Part shown: one piece after another, positions 1 through 7,807 of the stretch
How the letters are laid out: every line of letters starts with the position of its first letter
Numbering within the stretch: position 1 is the stretch's first letter
Assembly: GCA_042091695.1 (NCBI GenBank)
Contig: JBELHA010000061.1
Span: 1-11,369, forward strand
DNA from: Flavicella sp042091695
GTDB taxonomy: Bacteria; Bacteroidota; Bacteroidia; Flavobacteriales; Flavobacteriaceae
Direction of reading: 5' to 3'
Length of the DNA: 11,369 nucleotides
The notes under the pieces: model-generated
What the model was told of the DNA's origin: nothing
The model's input: the letters and a program-made list of their open reading frames with translations, nothing else
Databases searched by the model: none
Translations under genes and position numbers: made by a program

Positions 1-3000
1 TGAAATTTAATTTAAATGTGATTTTAGGTTTGTTATTTGTACTCTGTTTTCAAATGACAAATGCACAGAAAAAAACAATTACAGGTACTGTCAGCGACAG
101 TTCAGAAAGTCTTCCTGGAGTTGTTGTAATTATCAAAGGAACCGCAACAGGTACAGAAACTGACTTTGATGGAAATTACACGATTCAAGCAGAAGAGGGT
201 AGTATTTTACAATTTAGCTATATCGGATTGAAATCCCAAGAGGTTACAGTAAATGCTTCTGATACTATCAATGTAGTGTTACAAGAAGACACACAAGCAC
301 TTAAAGAAGTGATAGTTGTTGGGTATGGTACAACTACAAAACAAGCTTTCACTGGATCTATTAAAACAATAGATGCTGAAGTGATTGAAAGCAAAGCAGT
401 TTCCAATGTTACACAAGCATTGATTGGTGAGGCAGCAGGTGTTAAAGTAATGAACAATTCTGGGCAACCTGGATCTGAAGCTAACGTTAGAATTCGTGGT
501 TTTGGTTCGTTAAACGGAGGTGCTAATCCATTGTATGTGGTAGATGGAATTCCATACGATGGTTATTTGAATGCTATTAACCCAGCAGATATTGCTTCTA
601 CTACGATATTGAAAGATGCAACAGCTACAGCTATTTATGGTTCTAGGGGTGCCAATGGGGTCATCTTGATTACTACCAATAGAGGAAAAGCAGGAACATC
701 CTATGTAGATGTAAGTTTTAATACAGGTATCAATATGAGTTTGCTACCAAGATACAATACGATAAAATCTCCAGAGGAATACCTTGAGTTATCTTGGGAA
801 GGTATTCGAAATGAAATGAAATCAAAAGGATCTGGTGCAGCAGAAGTATTTGCTAGTAACAACTTGTTTTATAATTTAGATAACCTTGACCCTACTGCAG
901 CAATTAGAGGAGTCAATGATATTTATAATATGTGGAATGCTCCTAACAATATGTTGATTGATCCTACAACGGGGAAGTTTTACCCTAACGTTACTCGTAA
1001 ATACACACCTTTAGGTTGGGAAAATGAAGGTTTTCAAAACGCTGTAAGACATGAAGCTAACTTAAAAATGGGAGGCGGAACTGAAAAGACAACTTACTAT
1101 ACATCATTTGGATACTTAAACGATGTTGGATACATTAAAAATTCTGACTTCAAACGTTTGACTGCAAGATTGAATTTGACAAGTAAAGTGAAGCCTTGGT
1201 TGAAAACTTCAACAAACTTGAGTTACTCGTATGCTGAAACGAACGACAATGGACAATCTAGTGATTCAGGAAGTGTTTTCTGGTTTGTAGACAACATCCC
1301 ATCATTATTCCCAGTATACTTAAGAGATCGTGATGGGAATAGAATTGAAGATAGTATATACGGAGGCTATGTATTTGATTATGGTGTAGACGGAAGGCCT
1401 TTCGGTGCATTTACGAACTCTATTGCAGATGCAACCTTAAATAAAAGTCTGTCTGTAAAACACGAAATTATTGCAAATACATCATTGAATATCAAATTCA
1501 CAGATCACTTGACTTTAGAAAACAGCTTTGGTGTTCAGTTTTTAACGGACACCTACAAAAACATGGAGAATATAAGCTATGGGTCTTCTGAAGGATTAGG
1601 GGGTTTGTACCAAGATATCTCAGGGCAACTAGTTATGAATGGTTTGAACTTATTACGATTTAAAAACACATTTGGAGCGCATGGTTTAGAAGCTTTAGTA
1701 GCACATGAATTCAATAGTAGAGACGTATATGGAATGGGAGCATCAATGTTTAATTTAGTACATCCTTTTATCGCAGAGTTGAATAATGCTACTGAAAGTA
1801 ATGGTCTGTCATTTGGTTCAACGGATGCAATACGACTTGAAAGTTATTTCGGACAATTGAATTACAATTACAACCAAAAATATTTCTTGACTGCCACTTA
1901 TAGATCAGATGGTTCCTCTAGGTTTGTTGACAAAGAAAACAAATGGGATGATTTTGGTTCTGTTGGGGTATCTTGGGTACTATCAAAAGAAGCCTTTATG
2001 GACAATATAACTGCAATTGACTTTTTAAAAATAAAGTCAAGTTATGGTTTGGTTGGTGAACAAGGAAGTATCGGAAACTATCCAGGAAGAGACTTGTACC
2101 AAACAAGTGGATTGGAAGGAGAACTATCTATAGTTGCCTCTTCTCCAGGTAATAGAGATCTTACTTGGGAGGTCGCCAAACAATTTCAAACTGGAATTGA
2201 AGCAACTATATTTAAAAACATTGACATCAATATCGATTATTACAACAACACTAAAACAAATTCATTGACAGAAAGAAGAATTGGTCCTTCTGTAGGTTAC
2301 TTTTTTCAAAGAGTAAACGATGGATTATTGAACAATAGAGGATTGGAATTTGATGTATCGGCAGGTGTGATCAACACTAAAGACTTTAGTTTAAGCATAG
2401 GTTTAAACGGAGAAATACTCAAAAATGAATTGACTAGAATGGCAATAGACCAATCGACAGGTGTGGAAAAAATACTGAATCAAAAAGGTAATTATGCATT
2501 GGCCAAAGGAAAATCAATCTACGACTATTACATTCCAGATTGGTTGGGTGTTGATCCATCGGACGGAATTTCAATGTACGCTTTGAGCTACTACGATGCA
2601 GACAACAATGGAATACCAACTAGAGATGAGGATGGGTCTGTTGTAGATGATGAAAAAATTCGTTCTTTATTTGAATATACAAATAAATTCCCAGACCGAG
2701 AGGTTAGTGAAACTATTACAAAAAAATACGGAGAAGCAACTAGAAAATACATAGGTAAATCTGCCATTCCAAAACTAAGAGGTGGTTTTAGACTGTCAGG
2801 AAAGGTTTATAATTTTGATATAAGCACGCAATTCTTATATAGCATTGGTGGATACTCTTATGACAGTGCTTATGCAGGACTTATGGATAATGGATCAATT
2901 GGTAGCAACAATTACCATACCGATATTCGCGACAGATGGCAAGCGCCTGGAGATATTTCAAATGTTCCGAGATTGTCAAACAATTACGATTTGAATGTGA

Positions 3001-3257
3001 TCTCAACTTCGTCTAGATTTTTAACAAGAGCGGATTACTTGACATTGAACAATGTACAACTAGGATACACAATGTCAAAAAATGTGTGTGAAAAATTAGG
3101 AGTTGCAGGATTGAGAGTTACATTGACTGGAGATAACCTATTTCTAATGAGTGCAAGAGATGGTTTCAACCCATCTTTGAGTTTATCAGGATCCTCCAAC
3201 ACATATAGATATTCTCCATTGTCGACATTTGCATTGGGAATGAAAGTAAAATTTTAA
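1..3257 (+). CDS. SusC/RagA-family TonB-dependent outer-membrane transporter (start codon clipped by one base)
   Basis: Outer-membrane beta-barrel that imports a bound nutrient (oligosaccharide or peptide) using TonB energy, with a SusD partner as lid. The reading frame runs to the first base of the window: bases 1-2 are the TG of an ATG whose A lies just outside, giving a 1085-residue protein with a signal peptide (residues 1 to about 22, ending TNA-Q). The GTG at 18 would cut off the lysine-containing n-region and is not the likely start. Residues about 26-97 form a carboxypeptidase-regulatory-like beta-sandwich (ITGTVSD, TDFDGNYTI), typical of SusC proteins. The plug follows, with the hallmarks VVGYGT (106-111), RIRGFGS (164-170), PLYVVDGIPYDG (177-188) and AIYGSRGANG (211-220). 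The rest is barrel, ending in an aromatic C-terminal strand (MKVKF). Length is normal for SusC. The susD-like gene follows after 11 bases, so the two are surely co-transcribed. The substrate cannot be read from the sequence; no glycosidase or peptidase is in view. Confidence 0.96.
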   Translation, partial: KFNLNVILGLLFVLCFQMTNAQKKTITGTVSDSSESLPGVVVIIKGTATGTETDFDGNYTIQAEEGSILQFSYIGLKSQEVTVNASDTINVVLQEDTQALKEVIVVGYGTTTKQAFTGSIKTIDAEVIESKAVSNVTQALIGEAAGVKVMNNSGQPGSEANVRIRGFGSLNGGANPLYVVDGIPYDGYLNAINPADIASTTILKDATATAIYGSRGANGVILITTNRGKAGTSYVDVSFNTGINMSLLPRYNTIKSPEEYLELSWEGIRNEMKSKGSGAAEVFASNNLFYNLDNLDPTAAIRGVNDIYNMWNAPNNMLIDPTTGKFYPNVTRKYTPLGWENEGFQNAVRHEANLKMGGGTEKTTYYTSFGYLNDVGYIKNSDFKRLTARLNLTSKVKPWLKTSTNLSYSYAETNDNGQSSDSGSVFWFVDNIPSLFPVYLRDRDGNRIEDSIYGGYVFDYGVDGRPFGAFTNSIADATLNKSLSVKHEIIANTSLNIKFTDHLTLENSFGVQFLTDTYKNMENISYGSSEGLGGLYQDISGQLVMNGLNLLRFKNTFGAHGLEALVAHEFNSRDVYGMGASMFNLVHPFIAELNNATESNGLSFGSTDAIRLESYFGQLNYNYNQKYFLTATYRSDGSSRFVDKENKWDDFGSVGVSWVLSKEAFMDNITAIDFLKIKSSYGLVGEQGSIGNYPGRDLYQTSGLEGELSIVASSPGNRDLTWEVAKQFQTGIEATIFKNIDINIDYYNNTKTNSLTERRIGPSVGYFFQRVNDGLLNNRGLEFDVSAGVINTKDFSLSIGLNGEILKNELTRMAIDQSTGVEKILNQKGNYALAKGKSIYDYYIPDWLGVDPSDGISMYALSYYDADNNGIPTRDEDGSVVDDEKIRSLFEYTNKFPDREVSETITKKYGEATRKYIGKSAIPKLRGGFRLSGKVYNFDISTQFLYSIGGYSYDSAYAGLMDNGSIGSNNYHTDIRDRWQAPGDISNVPRLSNNYDLNVISTSSRFLTRADYLTLNNVQLGYTMSKNVCEKLGVAGLRVTLTGDNLFLMSARDGFNPSLSLSGSSNTYRYSPLSTFALGMKVKF

Positions 3258-3268
3258 AAAATTAGAAA

Positions 3269-4807
3269 ATGAATTTTAATACTATAAAAAAATCAATATT
3301 CGCAATACTTACACTGCTTTTAAGTGCATGTAGCGATGACTTCTTGGATGTAAATCCTACGAGTGTATTGACAACAGAACAGCTACAAGAAGCTGTTAAG
3401 GTAAACGAAGAAGTGACTTATGGTACTGTCAATGGATTGTACTCTATGATGTTCCAACCAGGTACAGCAGGAGGATTCGGAGCAGCTGATTTTGGACAAA
3501 AGGCATACGATATCATTAGTGACATGACATCCTCTGATATGGCTTTGACTCAAAGTACTTATAATTGGTATTACACCGTAGCTTCACTAAATGTAGGAAA
3601 TGATTATACAAATAATTACGGGACTATGCCATGGGTTTATTACTACAAAGTAATCAGGCAAGCAAACTTAGCAATTGAAACCTTAGGAGGTAATGACATA
3701 GGATTGGATGAAAATGGAGAGGTGATTACAGACTTTCCATGGGAAACTGAAGAATTGAAATGGGGGCTTGGTCAAGCGAGAGCAATGCGTGCTTATGGGT
3801 ACTTTTACTTGAGTCAATTCTATGTAACAAAGTATGAAGAAAACACACCTGCATTACCAATTTACACAACTCCTAATACAGGAAATGTAGGGTTGAGTAC
3901 AAACAAAGAAGTGTATGACCTAATGATCAAAGATTTGGTAACAGCAAAAGCATTCTTGAGTGATTTTGATAGAAGCTTCAAACACAAAATAGATTCTGAT
4001 GTTGCAAGTGCACTACTCGCTTATGTGTATGCTGCAAAAAAAGACTACGTAAACGCACAGCAACAATTAAAGTCAATCATGGATGCTGGGAACTTCGAAA
4101 TTACTCCAAAAGATGAAATAGTATTTGATGGAGACCCTAAAAAAGGAGGATTCAACAATGTAGAAACTCGAGGATGGATGTGGGGTGTAGATATTAAATT
4201 AGACTATGGAATCAATTTGACTTCATTTTGGGGTAAGATGGATATCTATTCCTACAGTTACCAATGGGCAGGAGATGTGAAGGCGATTGACGAAGGATTG
4301 TTCGAGCAAATTCCTGATAACGATGTGAGACAAAGACAGTTCAATACAGGTACTGCTACTCCACAATGGAAGTATACTCCTAGTAATAAGTTCTATGATG
4401 ATGACAGAGAATTGGGAGGACAAAGATTCGTAGAAGCTGACAATGTATATATGAGATATGCAGAAATAGTATTGTTATATGCTGAGATGTGCGCACGTTT
4501 GAATCAAGATGGTTTAGCCAAAGATGCGCTTAAAATTCTTTTGAAAGAAAGAATTAATGGAGACTATGAATCAGACATAGATCTTATTGCTGACAATGCG
4601 GATTTATTAGATAGAATTTTTCTAGAAACAAGAATCGAATTGTTTGGAGAAGGAAAGAGTTACTTGGCTTTTAAACGATCTGAAGGATCTAGGAAAAGAG
4701 GAGAAAATCACTTGACTAAAGTCGGTGAGGTAATCGAATATGATTCAGACGTCGTGACTTTTGAAATTCCATTACTTGAAGTACAAGACAATCCTTTCAT
4801 TGATTAA
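3269..4807 (+). CDS. SusD/RagB-family nutrient-binding surface lipoprotein
   Basis: Surface lipoprotein of 512 residues that captures substrate and caps the SusC barrel encoded just upstream. The N-terminus is a lipoprotein signal with lipobox LSAC; lipidated Cys is residue 21. It is followed by S-D-D, acidic residues of the kind reported as a surface-export signal in flavobacterial lipoproteins. Family hallmarks are the N-terminal FLDVNPTS segment (25-32), the helical TPR-like stretch with RAMRAYGYFYLSQFY (171-185), and the C-terminal MRYAEIVLLYAEM (395-407) and ETRIELFGEGKSYLAFKR (453-470), the last corresponding to the ER-x-EL-x-x-EG-x-R motif of SusD proteins. The start is preceded by an A-rich stretch, usual in this phylum, and not by a Shine-Dalgarno sequence. 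The next lipoprotein gene starts 16 bases after the stop. Specificity (glycan versus peptide) is not determinable here. Confidence 0.96.
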   Translation: MNFNTIKKSIFAILTLLLSACSDDFLDVNPTSVLTTEQLQEAVKVNEEVTYGTVNGLYSMMFQPGTAGGFGAADFGQKAYDIISDMTSSDMALTQSTYNWYYTVASLNVGNDYTNNYGTMPWVYYYKVIRQANLAIETLGGNDIGLDENGEVITDFPWETEELKWGLGQARAMRAYGYFYLSQFYVTKYEENTPALPIYTTPNTGNVGLSTNKEVYDLMIKDLVTAKAFLSDFDRSFKHKIDSDVASALLAYVYAAKKDYVNAQQQLKSIMDAGNFEITPKDEIVFDGDPKKGGFNNVETRGWMWGVDIKLDYGINLTSFWGKMDIYSYSYQWAGDVKAIDEGLFEQIPDNDVRQRQFNTGTATPQWKYTPSNKFYDDDRELGGQRFVEADNVYMRYAEIVLLYAEMCARLNQDGLAKDALKILLKERINGDYESDIDLIADNADLLDRIFLETRIELFGEGKSYLAFKRSEGSRKRGENHLTKVGEVIEYDSDVVTFEIPLLEVQDNPFID

Positions 4808-4823
4808 TACAAAGAGACTTATT

Positions 4824-5573
4824 ATGAAATCATTAAAAATATTAATTGCACTGGTATCGCTTGCAATTGCATCGAGTTGTACAGAACAACTCAAACAGAC
4901 TAAAGACTTAAATTTCATCACTTTTCAAGAGAAAGAAATATATTTTACAATTGATAGTGATATAAATTCTGAAATTAAAGTCATCGTAAATACAACCAAC
5001 CAAGTTGGAAATAAGAGAACGGTTAAATTATCACCAAAAATCGGTGACGCATATACCAACGTTGATCTAAATGACTATAATATACCTGAATATGTTGAGA
5101 TACCTGCTAACTCAAATGTAGGAGAATTTACAATAACTGCTAAAAAAGACATTAATTTTGGCCCCTTAGACAAAATTACAATCGAATTTACTGAAACAGA
5201 CATGTTCTTCGAAGGGGAATTGACCATAAGAATGCGTGAATTTTGTGATCTAAACCCATTGATCCTTAATATTCAATTTGACAATCATCCTGAGGAAACT
5301 GAATGGACTCTTAAAGGAAATGGACAAACGTGGATGTTTGGAGAAGGAGAACTCAATGGTCCTTCAAGTATAGTTCAATTTAGTTGTGTAGCAGATGGTG
5401 ATTATACTTTGGAAGTAAAAGATTCATTCTTTGATGGTTTCTTACAAGGTGGTGGTACCATTACATTGAACTTAGGCTATGACAACGAACCTTTCTTAGC
5501 AAAGGTAGATTTTGATTCTGAAGTCTTTAAATATGTATTTAGAATAGAAAACGGTGTTGCAACCCAACTCTAA
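4824..5573 (+). CDS. Two-domain accessory surface lipoprotein of the SusCD operon, ligand unknown
   Basis: Predicted lipoprotein of 249 residues and third gene of the SusC/SusD operon. I chose the ATG at 4824 because it gives a clean lipoprotein signal (MKSLKILIALVSLAIASSC, Cys 19); an in-frame ATG at 4761 would overlap the end of the SusD gene and bury that signal. Residues about 30-125 look like an all-beta Ig or Calx-beta-like domain (IPEYVEIPANSNVGEFTI is the typical strand pattern). Residues about 145-220 resemble a small beta-sandwich module seen in secreted flavobacterial proteins: FDNHPEETEW (152-161), then C188-x-x-DG-x-Y-T-L-x-V-x-D-S-x-x-DG (to 205). The second Cys of the usual DGCY motif is Asp here; C141 and C188 could pair instead. 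Its place suggests an accessory binder resembling SusE/SusF in position only, with no detectable sequence relationship. No catalytic motif is seen. A strong terminator follows, so this is the last gene of the operon. Confidence 0.85.
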   Translation: MKSLKILIALVSLAIASSCTEQLKQTKDLNFITFQEKEIYFTIDSDINSEIKVIVNTTNQVGNKRTVKLSPKIGDAYTNVDLNDYNIPEYVEIPANSNVGEFTITAKKDINFGPLDKITIEFTETDMFFEGELTIRMREFCDLNPLILNIQFDNHPEETEWTLKGNGQTWMFGEGELNGPSSIVQFSCVADGDYTLEVKDSFFDGFLQGGGTITLNLGYDNEPFLAKVDFDSEVFKYVFRIENGVATQL

Positions 5574-5591
5574 CAAGTGTCATTAGAAAGC

Positions 5592-5630
5592 AAAAAAAAG
5601 ACTGTGAATTCAAATTCACAGTCTTTTTTT
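5592..5630. terminator. Bidirectional Rho-independent terminator between the SusCD operon and purC
   Basis: A perfect 10-bp stem (GACTGTGAAT at 5600-5609 with ATTCACAGTC at 5614-5623, loop TCAA) is flanked by eight A on the left and seven T on the right. It therefore has a U-tract in either direction. It lies 26 bases after the stop of the lipoprotein gene and 19 bases from the stop of the convergent purC, so one hairpin should end both transcripts. Confidence 0.92.
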
Positions 5631-5648
5631 ATTTATGAAAAAGGATCG

Positions 5649-6599
5649 TTAAGCATTTAAATATGCAGCAACATTAGCCTCTATACGACTATCAATCTTT
5701 GAAGTATCTGATTTCACAAAAGTCTCTCCAGTAATTTTTTCATACAACTCTATGTAGCGCTGAGAGATCTCCTCAATTTTAGCATCAGTCAATTCTGGAA
5801 TCGTTTGTCCTTCTTTCCCTTGAAAGTCATTTTCCAACAACCACTCCCTTACAAATTCTTTTGAAAGTTGTTTTTGTTTCTGATCTTTAGCTTGAATGGC
5901 AGCATAGCCGTCTGCATAGAAATAACGTGAAGAATCGGGTGTGTGGATTTCGTCAATAACTACTATTTCACCATCACTCGTGCGTCCAAATTCGTATTTG
6001 GTATCCACCAATATCAAACCTTGTTTTTCTGCCAAAGCAGTACCTCTTTCAAACAGAGCATAGGTATAAGCTTCTAGTTTTTCATAATCTTCTTTGGAGA
6101 CGATTCCTTGTGCTAAGATGTCTTCTCTTGAAATATCCTCATCGTGATCACCGATAGCAGCCTTTGTAGAAGGGGTTATAATAGGAGTCTCAAATTTTTG
6201 GTTTTCAATCATACCTTCAGGCATGGAAACCCCACATAATATGCGTTTGCCTGCTTTGTATTCTCTCCAAGCATGTCCAGTCAAATAGCCACGAATGACC
6301 ATTTCGACTTTAAAAGTAGCACAAGCTTTACCAATCGTTACATTGGGATCTGGAGTAGAAAGCACCCAGTTAGGAACAATGTCAGCTGTTGCTGCCAACA
6401 TTTTGGCTGCAATCTGATTCAGTATTTGTCCTTTGAAAGGAATTTGTCTCGGCATGATCACATCAAAAGCAGAGAGCCTGTCAGTTGCAATCATGACAAG
6501 AAGATCTGAACCAATGGTATAGACTTCTCTAACTTTTCCTTTATAAACAGCTGTTTGATTAGGGAAATTAAATTGAGTATCGTTGATGGTAATTGCCAT
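5649..6599 (-). CDS. purC: Phosphoribosylaminoimidazole-succinocarboxamide (SAICAR) synthase
   Basis: Cytosolic enzyme of de novo purine synthesis: CAIR + L-aspartate + ATP gives SAICAR + ADP + phosphate. The 316 residues match the longer SAICAR synthetase form common in Bacteroidota and yeast rather than the ~240-residue short form. Visible motifs are the ATP-site YKGKVREVY (19-27), TDRLSAFD (39-46), the first family signature around VEMVIRGYLTGHAWREYK (98-115), the second signature LILVDTKYEFG (195-205), and the acidic VIDEIHTPDSSRY (214-226). All are intact, with no truncation. The start ATG at 6599 is the only sensible one, since the MAITIND N-terminus leads straight into the conserved core. 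It lies 125 bases downstream of the PhoH gene on the same strand, so read-through is possible, but a -7 motif in that gap suggests a promoter of its own. Confidence 0.97.
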   Translation of the reverse strand: MAITINDTQFNFPNQTAVYKGKVREVYTIGSDLLVMIATDRLSAFDVIMPRQIPFKGQILNQIAAKMLAATADIVPNWVLSTPDPNVTIGKACATFKVEMVIRGYLTGHAWREYKAGKRILCGVSMPEGMIENQKFETPIITPSTKAAIGDHDEDISREDILAQGIVSKEDYEKLEAYTYALFERGTALAEKQGLILVDTKYEFGRTSDGEIVVIDEIHTPDSSRYFYADGYAAIQAKDQKQKQLSKEFVREWLLENDFQGKEGQTIPELTDAKIEEISQRYIELYEKITGETFVKSDTSKIDSRIEANVAAYLNA

Positions 6600-6632
6600 A
6601 ATATAGATAGAATACGAAATGATTAATAACTA

Positions 6633-6640
6633 CAAAAGTA
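6633..6640 (-). promoter_or_regulatory. Candidate Bacteroidota-type -7 element for purC
   Basis: On the minus strand the bases read TACTTTTG, a full match to the TAnnTTTG -7 consensus of Bacteroidota housekeeping sigma factors. It lies 33 bases upstream of the purC start codon, giving a short leader of roughly 27 bases. No TTG at the expected -33 distance is evident, so this is a half-supported promoter. Confidence 0.5.
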
Positions 6641-6724
6641 ACAAAAACAAAAAGATAGTGAATAGCGAAAGTTCAAATAAATGATCGAATCTTAAAATCT
6701 ACAATTACAGTACAAAGTCCAATA

Positions 6725-7669
6725 TCAATCCGTTTCAACATTCTTATAAGCTTTTATAATTTCTTTGACTAAGCGGTGACGTATGACATCTTTGTCATCT
6801 AAAAAGATAGTCGCGATACCTCGAACGTCTTTCAATGCTAACAAAGAGGTTTTCAAACCTGACACTTGCTTTCTTGGCAAATCTACTTGTCCAGGATCAC
6901 CAGTGATTATAAACTTAGCACGGCGTCCCATTCGGGTTAGAAACATTTTCATTTGACCAGCAGTCGTATTTTGAGCTTCATCCAATATCACAAAAGCATT
7001 GTCCAAAGTACGTCCGCGCATAAAAGCAAGCGGAGCAATTTGAATCACCCCTTTTTCTATATAGGCGTCTAATTTTTCAAATGGAATCATATCGCGTAAG
7101 GCATCGTATAAAGGTTGCATATAAGGATCTAACTTGTCTTTTAAATCCCCTGGTAAAAATCCTAAATTTTCACCAGATTCTACAGCAGGACGTGTCAAAA
7201 TAATACGCTTTACTTCTTTGTCTTTTAGCGCTTTTACTGCCAAAGCAACAGCCGTATAAGTCTTTCCTGTTCCAGCAGGACCAATAGCAAAAAGCATATC
7301 GTTTGTCTCCATTTTAGAAACCATCAAACGTTGGTTGGGAGTTTGGGCTTTTATCTGCTTTCCCCCTACTCCATGTACTAAAATTCCATCAGCTTTTTTT
7401 GATGAATTGGTAGCTCCAGAAGTCGTCAATAACTGCTCGACTGCATTTTCATCTAAACTATTGTATTTGTCAAAATACTTGAGGAGCATTTCAAAACGTT
7501 TTTCGAACTCATCTAAAATAATAGGTTCCCCAAAAACTTTGATATCAGAACCTCTCGCCACAATTTTAAGCTTGGGAAAAAATTTCTTTATTTGTGTTAA
7601 GGTCACATTATTGGGCCCAAAAAAATCGATGGGATTCACTTCGTTAAGATGTATACTTCTCTCGTTCAA
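6725..7669 (-). CDS. PhoH-family ATPase (PhoH-like protein)
   Basis: Cytosolic P-loop ATPase of the PhoH/PhoH-like family, related to the helicase-like half of some toxin-antitoxin PIN-PhoH proteins and linked in other bacteria to RNA metabolism; its exact role is unsettled. The 314 residues carry an N-terminal domain (about 1-100, KIVARGSDIKVFG at 35-47 resembling a small RNA-binding fold), Walker A GPAGTGKT (130-137), ILTRPAVESGENLGFLPGD (157-175), Walker B FVILDEAQN (226-234), ITGDPGQVDLP (255-265) and the arginine-bearing RHRLV (297-301). All family motifs are intact. The start must be TTG at 7669: only four codons lie between it and an in-frame TAA at 7684-7682, none of them ATG, and the next in-frame ATG is residue 61. 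The MNERSIHL beginning resembles the usual N-terminus of flavobacterial homologues. It sits upstream of purC on the same strand. Confidence 0.94.
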   Translation of the reverse strand: MNERSIHLNEVNPIDFFGPNNVTLTQIKKFFPKLKIVARGSDIKVFGEPIILDEFEKRFEMLLKYFDKYNSLDENAVEQLLTTSGATNSSKKADGILVHGVGGKQIKAQTPNQRLMVSKMETNDMLFAIGPAGTGKTYTAVALAVKALKDKEVKRIILTRPAVESGENLGFLPGDLKDKLDPYMQPLYDALRDMIPFEKLDAYIEKGVIQIAPLAFMRGRTLDNAFVILDEAQNTTAGQMKMFLTRMGRRAKFIITGDPGQVDLPRKQVSGLKTSLLALKDVRGIATIFLDDKDVIRHRLVKEIIKAYKNVETD

Positions 7670-7807
7670 ATGTCGCTTGTTTTATGTTCGTAAATCCTTT
7701 TATAATACCATCTAAAAATACTATTAATTCCTCTATATTTGTATAAAAATTCAACACATTTTTTAGATTACCAACTACAACTATTAACAAGAACTACGCG
7801 AGAATAA
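7670..7807. promoter_or_regulatory. Divergent promoter region between the PhoH gene and the SAM-hydrolase-like gene
   Basis: This AT-rich stretch of 138 bases lies between the divergent start codons and must contain the promoters for both directions unless transcription reads in from elsewhere. A good -7 motif is seen only for the plus strand. I found no TAnnTTTG match for the minus strand, no conserved riboswitch fold and no convincing operator. Confidence 0.6.
7734..7741 (+). promoter_or_regulatory. Candidate Bacteroidota-type -7 element for the SAM-hydrolase-like gene and gldFG
   Basis: TATATTTG matches TAnnTTTG exactly and lies 66 bases before the ATG at 7808, which implies a leader of about 60 bases. 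A -33 TTG at the usual distance is not visible, so confidence is moderate. It would drive the SAM-hydrolase-like gene and, 21 bases further on, gldFG. Confidence 0.5.

Noticed and set aside
4761..4823. Longer start for the third lipoprotein, overlapping the end of the SusD gene
   Set aside because: It would put 21 residues ahead of a complete lipoprotein signal peptide and overlap the upstream gene by 47 bases; the ATG at 4824 fits signal and spacing.
6273..6509. Open frame of 78 codons antisense to purC
   Set aside because: It lies entirely inside conserved SAICAR synthase motifs on the other strand and has no recognisable domain.
7335..7715. Open frame of 126 codons on the plus strand across the PhoH gene start
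   Set aside because: It is antisense to conserved PhoH coding sequence, has a low-complexity translation with no family resemblance, and no promoter is evident.
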